NCBI GenBank assembly: GCA_903923925.1
Contig: CAIXZF010000099.1
Coordinates: 1 to 39,354, forward strand
DNA length: 39,354 nt
From: an uncultured Bacteroidales bacterium
GTDB lineage: Bacteria; Bacteroidota; Bacteroidia; Bacteroidales; CAIXZF01
Direction of reading: 5' to 3'
Shown: positions 17,852-25,922 of the stretch, one piece after another
Numbering within the stretch: the first letter of the stretch is position 1
Layout: every line of letters begins with the position of its first letter
The notes under the pieces: model-generated
The model's input: only the letters and a program-made list of their open reading frames with translations
Databases searched by the model: none
What the model was told of the DNA's origin: nothing
Made by a program: the position numbers and the translations under genes

Positions 17852-19000
17852 ATGCAATTCAAGAAAATCATTGGCCATCAGGTAATAAAACAGAGATTAA
17901 TTCAAACTACTCTGGATCAACGGATTAGTCATGCCCAGTTATTTATGGGACCCGAAGGCAATGGTAAGCTTGCAATGGCTATTGCTTATGCACAATATGT
18001 AAATTGTACGGACAAAGGAGAGTCGGATTCGTGCGGCGTATGTCCAAGTTGTGTAAAATATGAGAAACTTGTACATCCCGATCTTCATTTCATTTATCCT
18101 GTAGCCGGAACTAAAGAATTTCCGGTCAAGCCTGTTAGCATTCAATTTCTACCAAAATGGAGAAATTTTCTTCTCAAGCATAATCATTATGTAAACCTTA
18201 ATGAGTGGTATAGCGAAATTGAGATCGAGAAGAAACAGGGAAGTATTAGCGTATATGATGCAAGTGAAATTATCAGGTCGTTAAATTATATGTCGTATGA
18301 GGCAGAATATAAGGTAATGATAATCTGGATGATAGAAAAGATGCACCATGCTGCATCTCCAAAATTGCTTAAGATTTTAGAGGAACCACCTGATAAGACA
18401 CTATTTCTGCTAATTACAGAAAATTCAGATCAGTTAATGTCGACGATTATTTCCAGGGCACAAATTCTGAAAATACCAAAAATAAATGATACTGATTTAT
18501 TTGAGGCATTGTCTGGAAAAGTTGGAAATTCTCCAGAAGAAGTAAAAAAATGCATCAGTTTATCCGATGGGAATTTTCTTGAGATCCGCAGATGGTTTGC
18601 CAGGGATGAGGAGGAGGGTTATTATTTCAGGTCGTTCAGGCAATGGATGCGGCTATGTTATTCAGCAAAAATCCCGGAGGTGATGGGGTTTATAGAGGAA
18701 ATTGCCGGCTTGGGCAGAGAGCGTCAAAAGCAATTTTTCCAGATTTCGATTCGCTTTACAAGAGATTGTCTTTTAACTCATTACAAAGATAAAAACAGTT
18801 TGCACCTTGACGGTGAAGAGCTGGAATTTGCAGTAAAATTCTCACCATTTGTGCATAGAGGCAATAGCATACGGATTGTGGGCGAATTAAACAAGGCAAT
18901 TAACCAGATCGAGCGCAATGCAAATCCTACAATCATGATGCTTGATATCTCACTTCAGTTTATGAGCCTTCTCAAAATGGCTGATCCAGACAAAGTTTAA
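17852..19000 (+). CDS. holB: DNA polymerase III delta' subunit (clamp loader)
   Basis: A clamp-loader AAA+ subunit of about 382 residues. The sequence shows FKKIIGHQVIKQRL, a P-loop-like GPEGNGKLAMAIAYA near residue 35, a zinc-binding Cys cluster (CGVCPSC with an earlier Cys), and the sensor/arginine-finger region KLLKILEEPPDKTLFLLITE followed by STIISRAQILKIP, diagnostic for delta'/gamma-tau type subunits. The open frame begins with TTG at 17825, but that codon abuts an exact -7 element TACTTTTG (17828-17835), so transcription would start after it and the ATG at 17852 is preferred. It heads the order holB-ricT-gldH-PBP1A. The C-terminal third is divergent, as is common in this phylum. Confidence 0.87.
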   Translation: MQFKKIIGHQVIKQRLIQTTLDQRISHAQLFMGPEGNGKLAMAIAYAQYVNCTDKGESDSCGVCPSCVKYEKLVHPDLHFIYPVAGTKEFPVKPVSIQFLPKWRNFLLKHNHYVNLNEWYSEIEIEKKQGSISVYDASEIIRSLNYMSYEAEYKVMIIWMIEKMHHAASPKLLKILEEPPDKTLFLLITENSDQLMSTIISRAQILKIPKINDTDLFEALSGKVGNSPEEVKKCISLSDGNFLEIRRWFARDEEEGYYFRSFRQWMRLCYSAKIPEVMGFIEEIAGLGRERQKQFFQISIRFTRDCLLTHYKDKNSLHLDGEELEFAVKFSPFVHRGNSIRIVGELNKAINQIERNANPTIMMLDISLQFMSLLKMADPDKV

Positions 19001-19054
19001 TGAAGTTTGCCAGGATGTATTATTTAGCATATCTGGCTAAGGATTACAATTATT

Positions 19055-19086
19055 TTCGAATGGTTTATGGTTCTTTCGTAATTTTG
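19055..19086 (+). promoter_or_regulatory. Candidate ricT promoter
   Basis: TAATTTTG at 19079-19086 matches the Bacteroidetes -7 consensus exactly. TTCG at 19055-19058, 20 bases upstream, is a weak -33 match. The element lies 60 bases before the ricT ATG in the 146-base gap after holB, so ricT-gldH-PBP1A may have their own promoter. Confidence 0.42.
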
Positions 19087-19146
19087 CATGTATCTTCGTA
19101 GAGTGTTAAGATTTGTGGTGTTGAATTATTTTATAATTAGAAGAAA

Positions 19147-20268
19147 ATGAGTGATTTAGAAGAAACTCCCCATATTACCTTTGAAAAAAAGAATGAATTT
19201 ATAAGCAGAGGTTGTTGCTCTGATCCCCGACCCTACCAACCAAATAACAGGATAATGGGAAATGGATGTGCAAAGCTTGATTCGTATAATTGGTTAAGTG
19301 ATCTCCCTTTGACGACGAATCCCAAGACATTTGAGTTTGTTGAGGTACGCTTCAAGAATAGCAGAAAAGATTTCTTCAGGATACAACCTGAACAAGAGTT
19401 TGAGATTGGAGAAATTGTAGCTGTTGAAGCATCGCCAGGGCATGATATCGGGATAATCTCACTTACTGGTGAGTTAGTTGTGCTTCAGATGAGAAAAAAA
19501 AATGCAAAGCCAGATTCAGAAGATATCCGGAAAGTTTACCGAAAGGCAAGACTTACTGATATTGAAAAATGGGTTACTGCAGTTGAGACAGAAGATAAAG
19601 CAATGCACAGAACCCGCAGGATAGCCTCAACATTAAGCCTTAATATGAAGGTAAATGACGTTGAATATCAGGGTGATAACACAAAAGCGATTTTTTATTA
19701 TACTGCTGAAGAGCGTGTTGATTTTCGTGAACTTATTAAGTTGCTAGCTGATGAATTCAAGGTTAGAATTGAAATGCGTCAGATTGGAGTACGTCAGGAG
19801 GCAGCCCGTTTGGGAGGGATAGGAACTTGTGGCAGAGAGTTGTGCTGTTCGACCTGGCTTTCAGACTTCAGAACAGTTTCAACGAATGCAGCAAGGGTAC
19901 AGCAGTTATCGTTGAATCCGCAAAAGCTTGCAGGGCAATGCAGTAAGCTGAAATGCTGTCTGAATTATGAGTATGATACCTATCTGGACGCGCTTAAGGA
20001 TTTTCCAAGTGCGGATGTTGCATTAAAATTAAAACGGGGTACTGCACACTGTCAGAAAACAGACATTTTTAAGAAGATCATGTGGTATACTTACTCTGAT
20101 GATCCTTCGAATTTCATGGCAATTCCAATAGAAGCAGTAATTGATATTCAGCAGAAAAATACTAAAGGAGTATTTCCTGAAAAGCTGGAAGACTTTGCTT
20201 TCACACAAGAACGGAAAGTAGATTTTGACAATGTTATTGGACAGGACGATCTTACCCGGTTTGATTAA
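19147..20268 (+). CDS. ricT: RicT/PSP1-domain protein (YaaT-like)
   Basis: A 373-residue protein of the PSP1/RicT family. In Bacillus, RicT (YaaT) forms an iron-sulfur complex with RicA and RicF that influences RNA maturation and development; the Bacteroidota role is not settled. The PSP1 core lies at about residues 55-270, and paired Cys motifs typical of RicT are visible: GTCGRELCCSTWLSDF and GQCSKLKCCLNYEYDTY. The N-terminus adds GCCSDPRP and NGCAKLDSYNWL, so further Cys residues are available for clusters. The gene lies between holB and gldH, an arrangement I recall from other gliding Bacteroidota, which hints at a link with cell-envelope processes. Confidence 0.88.
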   Translation: MSDLEETPHITFEKKNEFISRGCCSDPRPYQPNNRIMGNGCAKLDSYNWLSDLPLTTNPKTFEFVEVRFKNSRKDFFRIQPEQEFEIGEIVAVEASPGHDIGIISLTGELVVLQMRKKNAKPDSEDIRKVYRKARLTDIEKWVTAVETEDKAMHRTRRIASTLSLNMKVNDVEYQGDNTKAIFYYTAEERVDFRELIKLLADEFKVRIEMRQIGVRQEAARLGGIGTCGRELCCSTWLSDFRTVSTNAARVQQLSLNPQKLAGQCSKLKCCLNYEYDTYLDALKDFPSADVALKLKRGTAHCQKTDIFKKIMWYTYSDDPSNFMAIPIEAVIDIQQKNTKGVFPEKLEDFAFTQERKVDFDNVIGQDDLTRFD

Positions 20269-20321
20269 TCATAATGAATGTAAATACTATGATTTCTACT
20301 TGGGTAACTGAATACGAACTA

Positions 20322-20804
20322 ATGAATATTATTAGATTAAAACCAATATTACGTTTGTTTTTATTTATAATTTTCTCAGTTCTTCTATATTCATGCGGGT
20401 CGGGAATAGTTTTTGATAAAAATAAGACCATTACAGGAGAAAAATGGAATCGGGAGGATAAAATTACCTTTGATGTTAAAATTGAAGATACCCTCCTCCC
20501 TACCGATTTTTTTCTGAATGTAAGAAATACTACAGATTATCGTTTTGCAAATCTTTACCTGTTTATTAATACTATTTTCCCTGATAAAAAGTTCGCAAGA
20601 GACACAATTGAGTGTATACTTTCAACACCAGAAGGCAAGTGGCTGGGAAAGGGAATAAGCAGATTAAAGGAAAGTCATATACTTTTAAAAAAAGGCATAC
20701 GATTTCCAAAGAAAGGCATTTACCGATTTGAGATTGAGCAAGGTATGCGAAAAGAACAATTAGAAGGTATTGCAGATATAGGAATCAGGATACAGAAACA
20801 TTAA
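20322..20804 (+). CDS. gldH: Gliding motility lipoprotein GldH
   Basis: GldH is an outer-envelope lipoprotein required for gliding in Flavobacterium johnsoniae; its biochemical role is unknown. From the ATG at 20322 the protein has 160 residues, with a lipoprotein signal peptide ending SVLLYSCG. Family-typical segments are VRNTTDYRFANLYLFIN, DTIECILSTPEGKWLGKG, LLKKGIRFPKKGIYRFEIEQ and LEGIADIGIRI. The open frame starts at 20274, but the extra 16 residues precede the signal peptide and are unlikely to be used. It lies between ricT and the class A PBP. Confidence 0.88.
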   Translation: MNIIRLKPILRLFLFIIFSVLLYSCGSGIVFDKNKTITGEKWNREDKITFDVKIEDTLLPTDFFLNVRNTTDYRFANLYLFINTIFPDKKFARDTIECILSTPEGKWLGKGISRLKESHILLKKGIRFPKKGIYRFEIEQGMRKEQLEGIADIGIRIQKH

Positions 20805-20829
20805 CCGAGTAAATTTTCAGCACAAAAAA

Positions 20830-23085
20830 ATGCCTGCAATGAAACGTAAAAAAGGCAATTGGTCGTTTTCAAAGAAATTCTGGGTGACCTATTTTTCTTT
20901 GGTTGCAATGGTCTTTTTGCTTTTCATTATTATTTCTTTAGGGGGGTTCGGATTTATGCCTTCTCTGGAAGAATTAGAAAATCCGAAAAGTAATCTGGCA
21001 TCTGAACTTTTCTCTGCAGATCAGAAAGTTATTGGGAAGTATTTTATTGAAAACCGCTCAAATGTACATTACAATGAATTATCGCCAAACCTTGTAAATG
21101 CCTTGATTGCTACAGAGGATGCCCGCTTTGAGAGTCATTCAGGTGTGGATTTTAAGGCAATGATGAGGGTTTTTTATGGAGTTTTTGCCGGAGGTAAAGG
21201 AGGTGGCAGTACTATTACCCAGCAACTTGCAAAGAATTTATTTCCAAGGAAAGATAATCAGAACTTCATATCAACAATTTTCACAAAATTGAAAGAATGG
21301 GTAATGGCAATAAAATTGGAGCGCAATTATTCGAAGCAGGAAATTATTGCGCTTTATTTTAACACAGTACCATTTGGTAGTCAGGCATTTGGTGTTAAAT
21401 CTGCGGCAAAGATATTTTTCAATAAAGAACCTTACGATTTAAAAATAGAAGAAGCCGCAATTTTAGTTGGAATGCTAAAAGCACCAACCTGGTATAATCC
21501 GATTAGAAATCCGGAACGTGCGATAAAACGCAGGGAAGTTGTACTTCATCAGATGGAGAAATATGATTATATCAACGGTGAACAATATGATTCTCTAAGA
21601 GTATTGCCACTTGATATGTCGGAGTACATACCACAAGATCAGAATTCGGGTCATGCGACTTACCTGAGGGAATATTTGCGGGGTTACATGGTTAAATGGT
21701 GCGAAGAACATCAGAAACCTGATGGAGAACATTATAATCTGTACAAGGATGGGTTAAAAATATATACAACGATTAACTCAAAAATGCAGCAATATGCCGA
21801 AGAAGCTGTAAGAGAATATCTAGGTAATGAATTGCAGCCTTCATTTTTTAAACACTGGAAAGGAGTAAGAAATGCTCCTTTCGACAGGAATATGACGCAG
21901 TCAGATATTGATTTGGTTATGCGGCAGGCAATGGAAAGAACAGATCGGTATATCTCCTTGAAAAAGAATGATGTAGATGAGAAAGAAATTCTGAAAATTT
22001 TCCGGACGCCTGTAGAAATGACTATTTTTTCCTGGAAAGGTGACAGGGATACACTAATGTCGCCACTTGATTCAATAAAATATTACAAGTATTTTCTACA
22101 GACAGGTATGATGTCTGTAGAGCCTCAAACGGGGTATGTGAGAGCCTATGTAGGAGGCATTGATTACAAATACTTCAAATACGACCATGTAAAAGTTGGA
22201 AAGAGGCAGGTTGGTTCTACCTTCAAACCATTTTTGTATACATTAGCGATGCAGGAAGGCGAATTTTCTCCTTGTTCCAAGGTTCCCAATATTCCTGTAA
22301 GTTTTGATATGGGTGATGGAACACAATGGGTTCCTTCAAATTCAGAAGACGAAGATGATGGTAAAATGGTTACTTTGAAATATGCTCTTGCGAATTCAAT
22401 CAATTATGTATCAGCATATCTCATGAAGAGGTATTCACCAATGGCTGTGATTAACCTGGTTCGGAAGATGGGTATTACAAGTAAAATAGATGCTGTGCCC
22501 AGTATTTGTCTGGGGACTCCGGATATTTCTGTTTTTGAGATGACCGGTGCTATGGCCACTTATGCGAATAAAGGGATTTTTATTGAACCCATTTTTATTA
22601 CCCGAATAGAAGATAAATATGGGAACCTTCTGGCGAATTTTATTCCAAAACAACAGGAGGCAATGAATGAAGAAACAGCTTTTCTTATGACTAACCTACT
22701 GAAAGGCGTTGTTGAAGGAGGTACAGGCTCGAGATTACGTTACAAATATGGGCTGAATGTTCCGATTGCAGGAAAAACAGGAACAACACAGAATAATTCA
22801 GATGGGTGGTTTATTGGTTTAACTCCACAATTAGTATCAGGTGTATGGGTTGGCTGCGAAGACAGGAGTATTCATTTCAGGAATATAACAATGGGACAGG
22901 GTGCGACAATGGCGCTACCAATCTGGGCTATGTATATGAAGAAAATTTATGCAGACAAAACGCTGAAATTGAGCACAGAAGACTTTGAATATCCTTCAAA
23001 ACCTCTTTCAGTAGAGATTGATTGTGGAAGTTATGAATCAAAACAAAAGAAAAAGGACGACTTTCTTGAAGGCTTCGGTTTCTAA
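20830..23085 (+). CDS. Class A penicillin-binding protein 1A
   Basis: A 751-residue bifunctional peptidoglycan synthase anchored by one helix at about residues 16-40. The glycosyltransferase domain (GT51) has the catalytic-Glu motif ATEDARFESHSGVDF near residue 95, GGSTITQQLAKNLF, and KEWVMAIKLERNYSKQEIIALYFN. The transpeptidase domain has the acylating SxxK (GSTFKPFLYTL, near residue 463), SIN (SINYVSAYL, about 523) and KTGTT (about 648). All catalytic motifs are intact. It may start at ATG 20830 or 20839; neither has a clear ribosome-binding site. It follows gldH by 25 bases and precedes the acyltransferase pair, so these genes are likely co-expressed. Confidence 0.95.
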   Translation: MPAMKRKKGNWSFSKKFWVTYFSLVAMVFLLFIIISLGGFGFMPSLEELENPKSNLASELFSADQKVIGKYFIENRSNVHYNELSPNLVNALIATEDARFESHSGVDFKAMMRVFYGVFAGGKGGGSTITQQLAKNLFPRKDNQNFISTIFTKLKEWVMAIKLERNYSKQEIIALYFNTVPFGSQAFGVKSAAKIFFNKEPYDLKIEEAAILVGMLKAPTWYNPIRNPERAIKRREVVLHQMEKYDYINGEQYDSLRVLPLDMSEYIPQDQNSGHATYLREYLRGYMVKWCEEHQKPDGEHYNLYKDGLKIYTTINSKMQQYAEEAVREYLGNELQPSFFKHWKGVRNAPFDRNMTQSDIDLVMRQAMERTDRYISLKKNDVDEKEILKIFRTPVEMTIFSWKGDRDTLMSPLDSIKYYKYFLQTGMMSVEPQTGYVRAYVGGIDYKYFKYDHVKVGKRQVGSTFKPFLYTLAMQEGEFSPCSKVPNIPVSFDMGDGTQWVPSNSEDEDDGKMVTLKYALANSINYVSAYLMKRYSPMAVINLVRKMGITSKIDAVPSICLGTPDISVFEMTGAMATYANKGIFIEPIFITRIEDKYGNLLANFIPKQQEAMNEETAFLMTNLLKGVVEGGTGSRLRYKYGLNVPIAGKTGTTQNNSDGWFIGLTPQLVSGVWVGCEDRSIHFRNITMGQGATMALPIWAMYMKKIYADKTLKLSTEDFEYPSKPLSVEIDCGSYESKQKKKDDFLEGFGF

Positions 23086-23103
23086 TAATGCAAACAAGTA
23101 GCA

Positions 23104-24561
23104 ATGGTATTTAGCAGTAGTCTTTTCTTATTATATTTTCTGCCGGTATTCCTGCTTGTTTATTACTTTATTGATAAACGGTACAGGAATGCTTTTGCAC
23201 TGTTGAGCAGTGTATTTTATTTTGCCTGGGGGGCACCTGTTTTTGTTTTTATAATTCTTGTATCAATTCTTACTGATCATTTGTTAAATATTACAATGCT
23301 TCGGTCGGAAGGTAGCAGAAGAAAGTATCTGCTAAGCGCAATTATTTTACTCAATGTTGGTTTGCTGGTGTATTTTAAATATTCCAATTTTCTTTTCGAC
23401 AACCTTGGGTTCATTTTTAAATTGTTAAAATTCAATGATTTGCAAGTAACTAAAGCAATAGTTCCTCTTGGAGTTTCATTTATTACTTTTCAGAAAATTT
23501 CTTATTCTATTGATGTTTACAGAAAAAAGGTTAAACCTGCCGAAGGGCTTGTTCAGTATGCCTATTTTATCTTATTGTTTCCAAAGCTTTTTGCAGGTCC
23601 AATTGTACGATTTGGGGAAATCTCACAGAGTTTAGCTGATTCGGGGGGAGAAATTACAAATGATCAGCGGCTGGCAGGATTTTTCAGATTTGTAATTGGA
23701 TTAGCTAAAAAAGTACTGATTGCAAATGTCCTCGGAGAGCAGGTTGATCAACTTTTTGCCTTACCGGCTCAAGATTTTTCGACTGTATTGGCATGGACAG
23801 CTGCTCTTGGTTATACCTTTCAGATCTATTTTGATTTTTCAGGTTACAGTGATATGGCAATTGGCATTGGAACTATGATGGGATTCAGATTCCCGGAAAA
23901 TTTCAATAATCCCTACACTGCAGGAAGTATTACAGAGTTTTGGAGAAGATGGCATATGTCGCTTTCAAACTGGCTGCGCGATTATATTTTCCTGCCCAGG
24001 GCTTATGCTTCATCAAGAAGATTAAAGGAAAACTACTATCTTGGATTGAAGGCAGAGCAATGGATTTACATGGAAGCAACGCTGGTAACTATGCTTATAT
24101 GCGGAGTGTGGCATGGTGCTGCCTGGACTTTCATTATCTGGGGCCTGTTCCAGGGCGTAATCATGATTCTGGAAAGGCTATTTCTGCTTAAAGTTTACAA
24201 GAAACGCCGGTATATCGCTATTCCAATAACTTTCTTCCTGACAATATTGGGCTGGATGATGTTCAGGGCAGAAAATATTCATCAGGGATTAACTCTCATC
24301 CGGAATTTGTTCAGCATTAAAGAAGCTGTGAACTACACATATGTTAATCCAAAATTCTATACAATTCTCATCATTGCTGCATTTTCCTCATTTTACGGGG
24401 TTTTTAAAGGAATTGAAAGTTGGCAGAACAAGGTTTTAGCGTACGACCAAAAAACCTCATCTTTTGTTCTAATCACAATTATTTCAATATTGCTTTTTAT
24501 CCTATCGCTTGCAACGATAACATCAACAGGTTTTAGTCCATTTATCTATTTCAGGTTCTGA
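23104..24561 (+). CDS. MBOAT family O-acyltransferase (AlgI/PatA-like)
   Basis: A 485-residue integral membrane protein with about ten or more hydrophobic helices. MBOAT features include FFKLFAGPIVRF-like text (LLFPKLFAGPIVRFGE), YFDFSGYSDMAIGIG, NFNNPYTAGSITEFWRRWH, LSNWLRDYIFLPR and the catalytic-His motif CGVWHGAAWTFIIWG near residue 336. AlgI-type MBOATs move acetyl groups across the inner membrane to a periplasmic transferase. That partner is encoded immediately downstream (six bases). The substrate may be an exopolysaccharide, as for AlgI, or peptidoglycan, as for PatA; the neighbouring PBP1A makes the second worth testing. Confidence 0.92.
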   Translation: MVFSSSLFLLYFLPVFLLVYYFIDKRYRNAFALLSSVFYFAWGAPVFVFIILVSILTDHLLNITMLRSEGSRRKYLLSAIILLNVGLLVYFKYSNFLFDNLGFIFKLLKFNDLQVTKAIVPLGVSFITFQKISYSIDVYRKKVKPAEGLVQYAYFILLFPKLFAGPIVRFGEISQSLADSGGEITNDQRLAGFFRFVIGLAKKVLIANVLGEQVDQLFALPAQDFSTVLAWTAALGYTFQIYFDFSGYSDMAIGIGTMMGFRFPENFNNPYTAGSITEFWRRWHMSLSNWLRDYIFLPRAYASSRRLKENYYLGLKAEQWIYMEATLVTMLICGVWHGAAWTFIIWGLFQGVIMILERLFLLKVYKKRRYIAIPITFFLTILGWMMFRAENIHQGLTLIRNLFSIKEAVNYTYVNPKFYTILIIAAFSSFYGVFKGIESWQNKVLAYDQKTSSFVLITIISILLFILSLATITSTGFSPFIYFRF

Positions 24562-24567
24562 TCGTTA

Positions 24568-25914
24568 ATGGAAAAGCTTGTAAAACAAACCCTGGTTTTC
24601 ATCGTTTCCATGCTATTTATGCTGATTTATTTCCAGCATCTTACAAAGATTATAAAAATCGCTAAGCTTCATGGTTCTTTTCAAGAATATAAGCGTCCAA
24701 AAGCTTCAGTAAAAACTTGGATATCAGCTGATTTTCAAAAATTATTCGGTCCATATATCGAACAGAACATAGGGTTCAGGAACATCCTGATTCGCATTAA
24801 AAACCAAATTGAATTTTCCTTATTCAAACTAAATTCTGCTAATTCTGTAATTATTGGAAAGAAGGATTATTTATTTGAGTTAAATTACATTTCTGATTAT
24901 ACAGGCAAGAGCTTTATTGGGAAGAAACAGGCAGATGAAAGGTTGCTTAAATTAAAATATATTCAGGACCAATTAAAGAAGAAAAATATTGATCTGGTAA
25001 TTGCATTTGCCCCGGGTAAAGCGAGTTTTTATCCTGAATATATTCCTGATATGTACCTGGAGAAAGGTAAAACAATCAGCAATTATATCTATTTTTCAAA
25101 GAAATCAAGGGAACTCGGAATTAATACTATTGACTTCAACAGGTATCTGATGAATATTAAAGACAGTGTAAGCTGGCCTATTTATCCAAAAGGAGGTATC
25201 CACTGGAGTATTTATGGTATGGGGATATGTATGGATTCTCTGGTAAATTATTTTGAAAAGCTCCGTGGGATTGAAATGCTTGATTTTGGCTGGACAAGCC
25301 TTGAAATAACGAATAAGCTCAGAGAAACAGATGATGATGTAAATGATGGAATGAATTTATTGTGGAATATTCCAACAGCAGCATGTGCCTATCCTAATTT
25401 TACTTTTGGAGAGAGTACCCCGAAAGTTAAACCAGCTGTTTTGACCATTGCCGATAGTTTCTACTGGACTCCATTTGGAAGTGGCATATCTGGCAGGCTT
25501 TTCTCTATGAATGATTACTGGTATTATTATGAGCAGGCCTATGATGGTAATGGAAATCAATATAATGTGAAAGACCTCGACCGTAAAAAGGAATTTGAAA
25601 AACATGATATTATTCTATTACTGGCGACAGAGGCAAATTTGAGCAGGTTTCCATTCGGATTTATTGAGGATGCCTGGCGCTTATATTTCCCTGAAACAAC
25701 TGAAGAAAGAATGTCAATGTTCAGGAGTATAATCAATTCTGATTCATCATGGGTTGCCGATGTGAGTCTGGAAGTAAGCAAAACAGGAAAAAGTTTTGAT
25801 AAAGCTATGAATGATGAGATTGAGAAGGCTGTTCATTACGATACTACTCAAAAAATGAATTCCGGATCCGTAAAAGACAGGACAAATATTCAGCGGTATT
25901 GGCCGGTAAAATAG
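24568..25914 (+). CDS. AlgX/AlgJ-like SGNH O-acetyltransferase
   Basis: A 448-residue protein with an N-terminal signal anchor (about residues 9-24) and a periplasmic domain of the AlgX/AlgJ SGNH-like type. Landmarks are IGKKDYLFELNYI near residue 97, DLVIAFAPGKASFYPEYIP, the His motif GGIHWSIYGMG near 209, and a Ser motif LTIADSFYWTPFG near 294, consistent with an Asp/His/Ser catalytic set. The MBOAT gene is six bases upstream, the usual two-component arrangement. It should transfer acetyl groups delivered by the MBOAT to a periplasmic glycan. It ends eight bases before the stop of the convergent membrane glycosyltransferase gene, with no clear terminator between. Confidence 0.85.
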   Translation: MEKLVKQTLVFIVSMLFMLIYFQHLTKIIKIAKLHGSFQEYKRPKASVKTWISADFQKLFGPYIEQNIGFRNILIRIKNQIEFSLFKLNSANSVIIGKKDYLFELNYISDYTGKSFIGKKQADERLLKLKYIQDQLKKKNIDLVIAFAPGKASFYPEYIPDMYLEKGKTISNYIYFSKKSRELGINTIDFNRYLMNIKDSVSWPIYPKGGIHWSIYGMGICMDSLVNYFEKLRGIEMLDFGWTSLEITNKLRETDDDVNDGMNLLWNIPTAACAYPNFTFGESTPKVKPAVLTIADSFYWTPFGSGISGRLFSMNDYWYYYEQAYDGNGNQYNVKDLDRKKEFEKHDIILLLATEANLSRFPFGFIEDAWRLYFPETTEERMSMFRSIINSDSSWVADVSLEVSKTGKSFDKAMNDEIEKAVHYDTTQKMNSGSVKDRTNIQRYWPVK

Positions 25915-25922
25915 TAAGCAAT

